64,000 nt of DNA from Diadema setosum (taxonomy: Eukaryota; Echinodermata; Echinoidea; Diadematoida; Diadematidae): positions 14,051,287 through 14,115,286 of the forward strand of contig NC_092690.1 in the NCBI RefSeq assembly GCF_964275005.1. Reading direction: 5' to 3'. Under the pieces are notes generated by a model, which saw nothing but the letters and a program-made list of their open reading frames with translations, had not been told where the DNA came from and searched no databases. Below, one piece after another: positions 57,601 to 63,600 of the stretch. The position numbers and the translations under genes were made by a program. Positions within the stretch are counted from its first letter, which is position 1. Each line of letters starts with the position of its first letter.

Positions 57601-60600
57601 ATATTAACCCATTTTCTGCAAAATGGTTAAATTCAGTGGACTTTTACTGTACATGTTGGTTGTGCAAAAGTGCCATGAGCATCAATTTTGAAATACTGTA
57701 GCATTTTATAAGAGGCCACTATTATTTGTCATTATTATTAGACTTTGTAAAGGAAACACAGAGTGCTTGTACTCAGTGGATTAAGAGTTATTTTGTTAAC
57801 ATATTGTGAAGGTGCTACTTCATTTGATGAATCTTATTTCTGTGTATCACATACAACTCTGTACTACTATATTATACATTAGTAATATGATAATATTTAC
57901 GTGAAATAAATGTCATTAAATTGAAACTAAATCTGAAACTCTTTCACTGTCGTGCCTGCAGGAAGCCCAACATGTACCTGCACAGGCGCATACCGGTCAT
58001 TCCAGATCTCAGACGGGTCCTGCGAGTGCCAGTCCGGCTATGTGTACTACGACGAGACTGACCAGCAGCAGGTCGAGGGCAATGGTGAGGGAGACTGCCA
58101 GCCCAGAGTGGACACTCGCTGCGAACTCTCCCAGAGCCGCGATGCCAGCACCCGAGAGTGCGTCGACCCGTCGACTGTGGACTGCACCACGCAGTGCGGC
58201 ACCAACGGTGGTTCCTGGAACGTCGACGTTGGAAGGTGAGGGGAAAATCGCTTGTCAATATCCTTATGTAAATGTGATGTTTTGGGGGGATTTACCAACT
58301 TAAGGAGATATACTGCACACAGTATTTACGTACTGAAAACGAAATTCACTGAGGATCCTGTAAAACCTTGCTGAGCTCAACACATGATAATACAAGGCAC
58401 TCTGTACTCCTGCTCTGCTGTCTAATTAAAGTCCATGTGCATTTGTTTTATTTATCTATACTTGTCAAACCTTTGGTGCAGAAATCAGGGTGGACAATAA
58501 ACATGATGGGCTGTTCAGATCTGAGCAGCTTATTCATTGCCATATGCGGGATCTTAAGCAGCACAACAATGATACTTGGTCTAAGCGGAGCCCCCAAGTG
58601 GTGCATTCGGCAGTGTGAATACTTGAGACATATCCTCGCATATAAATCCTTCTACAAAACAGCTGCAGTTAACAAGTGACTAAATGAAGTGAAAGCATAC
58701 GATATCAACCAGGCAACCAAAAATGACGCTAAAGGAAGATATGACCCCTCTTCCTTTCCTGTCTTTTGTTCTTCGTAGACTCCTATTGTTTCTGTCTTCT
58801 CTCCTCTCGGTACTGTCTCGCGTCTTATATGTGTGTGGGTAATGTGCGTACGTGTGTGTTGTCCTTGTCATATTTTCCCGGTACACGAGGTCAGTGAACA
58901 GTGTCCGGGCAGTAGCATTGATATTTTATATATTTTTTTCCCGACCTGCGTATCTCAATATAACTACATTTATATCTTTTTTACAAATGATTTGAATAAT
59001 CTGTATCAAATATAATAGCTATAAAAAACCCTCGAATAATATATTATTTACTCATTACTTATCTAGTGATCCACGTCCCACAAGCTTTGCTTTTTAGTGG
59101 ATCACTATTTTCCACAATCGAATCTATTTTCCGCACGTCCACGAAGTATATATGTATTGTTCCTCAAACATATGTTGTTATATAATTTATCTTGGATACT
59201 ACATGAATCTTTTGCAAATGTTTGAACAATATCATTTCATGACATGTATACTTTGTACTATGTTTTGATTTTCGTTGATTGGAAATTTGTACTATGTTTT
59301 TTTCTTGATTCTCATTGATTGATTGGAAATAAACTTGAATTGAATTGAATTGAATTGACCCAGTAACAAATTCATCCAAGTCATGACATATTTAGCAATT
59401 AATTAGATCCGAAAATGAATACCTCAGTCCTGTTTCCATTCACGTCCAGGTGTGAATGCAATACCTACACCACCGTGGAGAGCATCTGTGGAAATAACTG
59501 CAGCCAGGTGATACCTACCGCCATGATTTCTGTCAACGCCAATGGCGCCCTCAGCCTGACCTGCACGGATCCATCGGGCAACAGCATGAGCAAGGTGAGC
59601 AGGAGGGAAATAATGAAGTGAATGTAGTTGCTATGGTGACTTGTGCAAGAAAAGTTGTAGAATTGGGCATAGGTTCTTCAACTTGATTGGCTAAGTTGGC
59701 CTATAACAGACTGCAGAAAGACCAGAGGTGACTGTGTGCGACGTATTGTCAAGGTTGCAAATTTGATTGTCACATAAATGTCTAAACTGCCTTTGTATAC
59801 AATACTAGCATTTGTGTGCTACATGTAGTTTGTTTGTTTGTTTGTTTGTTTGTTTGGGTTTTTTTTTTTGGGGGGGGGGGTTGCAATGCTTTTTCAGGAT
59901 ATTACCTTTTCGAGCAGCGACAAACCATTTGATTAGCTTAATATAAAGCTTTGCTGTGTTGGGATACCTTAATTAAGTGTTGCTTGATGTGGTGCAATAT
60001 ATACCAAAAGAGAAACAAACAAAACATAAGTGGTTATAAATACATAACTGGTGTTTGATATGCAGTAATGATGACCGTGGTAAAGTTATAGTGTCAGACA
60101 TGTTTCTTAATGTTTGCTTAATGTGCAGTGAAGGACGACCTAATGATAAAGATTGTGATGCATACTGAAGTTTGACTTATGAATACATTGGGGAAATTAG
60201 ACGTAATGGTAATGATAATGAAAGGACATTTATATTGCGCAGCTACTATAATAATATACTCTACTGCGCATTACAAAATGACATGCATACAAGAAATTCA
60301 AACAGAAAATACACTACTTCAAGAGATGACTTTTTAACCTGGCCTTAAACTCATTAATTGTGACTGCTTGTCTGACAAACAAAGGGAGATTATTCCATAA
60401 TTTTGGTGCAGCGTACAAAAATGCCCTGTCACCAAGAGTAACTTTTGATTTCCCCGATGGATATTTCAATAATGTTTGATCCCGTGAACTCCGAAGATGA
60501 TAAAATGTTTGAAGTGATGTTTTTAACTCTACAAGTTCCTGTATGTACACTGGTGCTGTACCATGAATGGCTCTATATACAATTAGCAGAGTTTTAAATA

Positions 60601-63600
60601 TGATTCTCTGCTTTACAGGCAACCAATGTAATGCACGTAGTAATGGACGACAATGAGAAAAACGAGGAGAATTACAAACTAATCTAGCACATGCATTTTG
60701 CACCCTTTGTAGTTTACCTAACTGATTATCAGGTAAGCCATAAAATAAACTGTTACAATAATCCAATCTGCTTGTGACAAACGCATGGATGATTTTTTCA
60801 GTACTTTCCCGTGTCAAATGCTTCCGAATATGTGCAATATTAAACAAATGATAAAATGAATTTTTACATACTTCAGAGATATGTCTGTCAAAAGCTAGGC
60901 GTGAATCAAACCACACTCCCAGATTCCGTGCAGAATCAACAGGATAAATATCAACATCAATCACTTTCAGGCTTTCAGTGCGTAATTTTGAAACTTGCTG
61001 TTGAGTGCCACATATTACAAATTCGGTTTTCTTATCATTGAGTAGTAGATTGTTGGATAATAACCATTTGTGAAGATGCACAATACATCGCTCTACAATG
61101 GACACAGTATAATTCTCATCTGCTGCAGTAGGTGAAAAAGATATGTACAGCTGTGTATCATCCGCATAGGTATGACACATTACTTCTGGGAAATTGTGTT
61201 GGATTTCATGGAACAACCTACTAGCATACAAAGTAAAAAGAAGGGGACCCAGGCAGGAGCCTTGGGGCACACCCCAGGGTACATCAAACTCCTTGGACAT
61301 ACTGGAATCGACCTGAACCCTCTGTCTCCTATCATTCAAATAGGACTCAAACCATGACAATGCTCTGTCAGTTATTCCAAAATGTGTTTGGAGAATATTC
61401 ACAAGAATGTCGTGTCTAATTAAATCAAAAGCTGCACTCATGTCCAGTAGAACTAAAAATACCACCTGTTGCTTATTCATTGCTAACAGCAAATCATTCT
61501 TCACCTTTAATAGGGCTGTTTCTGTGCTGTGGTTTTGTCTATATGCTGACTGCATCGGTGGTAGTAAATCATTGGTTACAAGATGTTGCTGAATTTGACC
61601 TGCTACTGCTGCTTCAACCAGTTTGGACACATATTGCAAATTACTAACAGGTCTACAATTTGAAAACTGTAAATCTGCACCGGGCTTTTTCAATAATGGT
61701 CTAACTATAGCCAACTTCCAATTCCTGTGAAAGTGTCCACTTGTCAGAGACAGGTTGATAATTTTTGTAAGAACTGGCAATAAAATATCAATGTTCCTTA
61801 CAACCAGCTTTGTGGGTATTGGATCCAATATACATGTCTTCTTGTTTAACTTCAGAACCAACTTTTGCACATCATGTGCACATAATGGAGAAAACTGTGA
61901 CGTAATCAGCATTCGTTTCTTCTTTTTCTCTCTCTCTCTTCAGACGATATCTGGTTCCATCGGCCCGAGTGCCTTCACCTCGGGGGCCAAGAGATCACAA
62001 TTTGCCGAGACCTCTGACACGGGTGCTACCGGCATCGTGCCAACCAGCGTAGAGGACTGTGATTCTTTCACTTCAGGTTTGTGCAGGACATTTTCTACAC
62101 TCCCCCCAATTCAGTAGTTGAAAGGTCTCATCAGATGTAAACATGTATAAAACATCTTTTCATTTGGTTGTTTTTGTGCAGGGGATTATTGTAACAAGCG
62201 ATGTATCTCCAGACATCCCTACATCTTGTAAACTTCATCCATTACTTGATTGGAGTCGGGGAACTTGAGCAGTATGAAGAAAATCATTTGCTCAATCCTG
62301 ATGAATGAAATATAGTCTAAACTGAAATAGAACATCTTCATGGTGTGTTCATTGTTCTCACCTGCATATGACATGTGTGAGTCAGAGATTTTAATATCTT
62401 ATTTTATTGCTTGTTCATTTTGATACCAGATGCAACTACAAAGAAAAACGTGTGGGCTTTCTTGCTTTATGATAGAATTGCTGGTTCACGTTGTTCTGAA
62501 GACTTATCTATGATTTCTTAGTATGTTTAGTGGTGGATGTAATTTGACCCATGATTATCACCAGTTCAGTCTTGTGGCTAATCACAGTCAGATTACATTT
62601 ATTTGCAGCCACTACCACTCCACACCTACAGTAATGACAAAGATAATGATCGTCTTTCTTTATTTCCTTTGCACGTTGTAGATGCTACTACCATCCAAGT
62701 GACAACTGCTTCGTACTACTCGACATCGGATTCCTACACGACGATGAACTACTCCATGGGGACGCAGTCGTCCCGACGTCGTCTCATGGCGGTGCAGTCG
62801 ACGACAGGTGTGAGTGGTATCGAGAACCCTCTCTTCTGTCTGGAGCTGGAGGACATGCTTCTCTTCCGTGTCAGCATCGACCATAGCAACCGTTCCCTTA
62901 GCAACTACCCCGTCTACGTCAAGGACCATCTCTTCAACACTAACCCGACGTTCGACTACAGCGAGTTCCGCGACCTGCGCTTCTACGTCATCAACACCAA
63001 CGTCTCCATCACGTTCTTCGCGCACGTCTTCACCGAGCCGGGACGCTACGTCTTCGCTGACGCCCAGGAGCCCAGCTGGGAGATCATCGTCGCCGTGCAG
63101 GAGCAGGATGTGTCATGTGACGCCATCCAGGTGGCGCCCTCTTCCACGGCCAATCTGGTGGAGCAAGACATCGGGAAACAGAACAACATCAACGAGGCAC
63201 CGGACTGGGGTCTCATCATCGGTGAGAAACATTACTCTCAGCTATTGTCATTCATTTGATAACACCTAGTATACCTACTGTGATTTTAAAGTGTGTTTAT
63301 GTTTCATTCATTTGATAACACCTAGTACGGTCCTACTGTAATGGTGTGTATGTATCATATATTTAGGTTGTTGCACATTTTTAATTCACAGTCTCTGTAC
63401 AAAAAAAAGAATTAAGGTTGTATAGTCAGAAAAAAAAATGCCCCATGCATGCGAGCTATTTAGTCACAATTGTAATAGAATATTCTTCAGGATGTCTTGC
63501 ACTTACTATGCATTTGAGGGAAGGTTGCTAGGGAAAGTGCAAGAAACTTTGTGTTTTGTAGTCATGAAATGCTTTAGAACCTCCTTAAACCCATATGAAA

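Noticed and set aside
58368..58679. 103-codon + frame in intron 66
   Set aside because: No homology recognised, no splice link to exon 66 or 67; more likely retroelement or random sequence.
60314..61912. Reverse transcriptase as a separate host gene
   Set aside because: CR1/L2-type motifs, LINE tail, missing 5' endonuclease and candidate target duplication mark a transposon.
62761..62790. Furin-type cleavage at SRRRLM in exon 69
   Set aside because: The R-x-K/R-R pattern is not met (S-R-R-R), so processing here cannot be supported.
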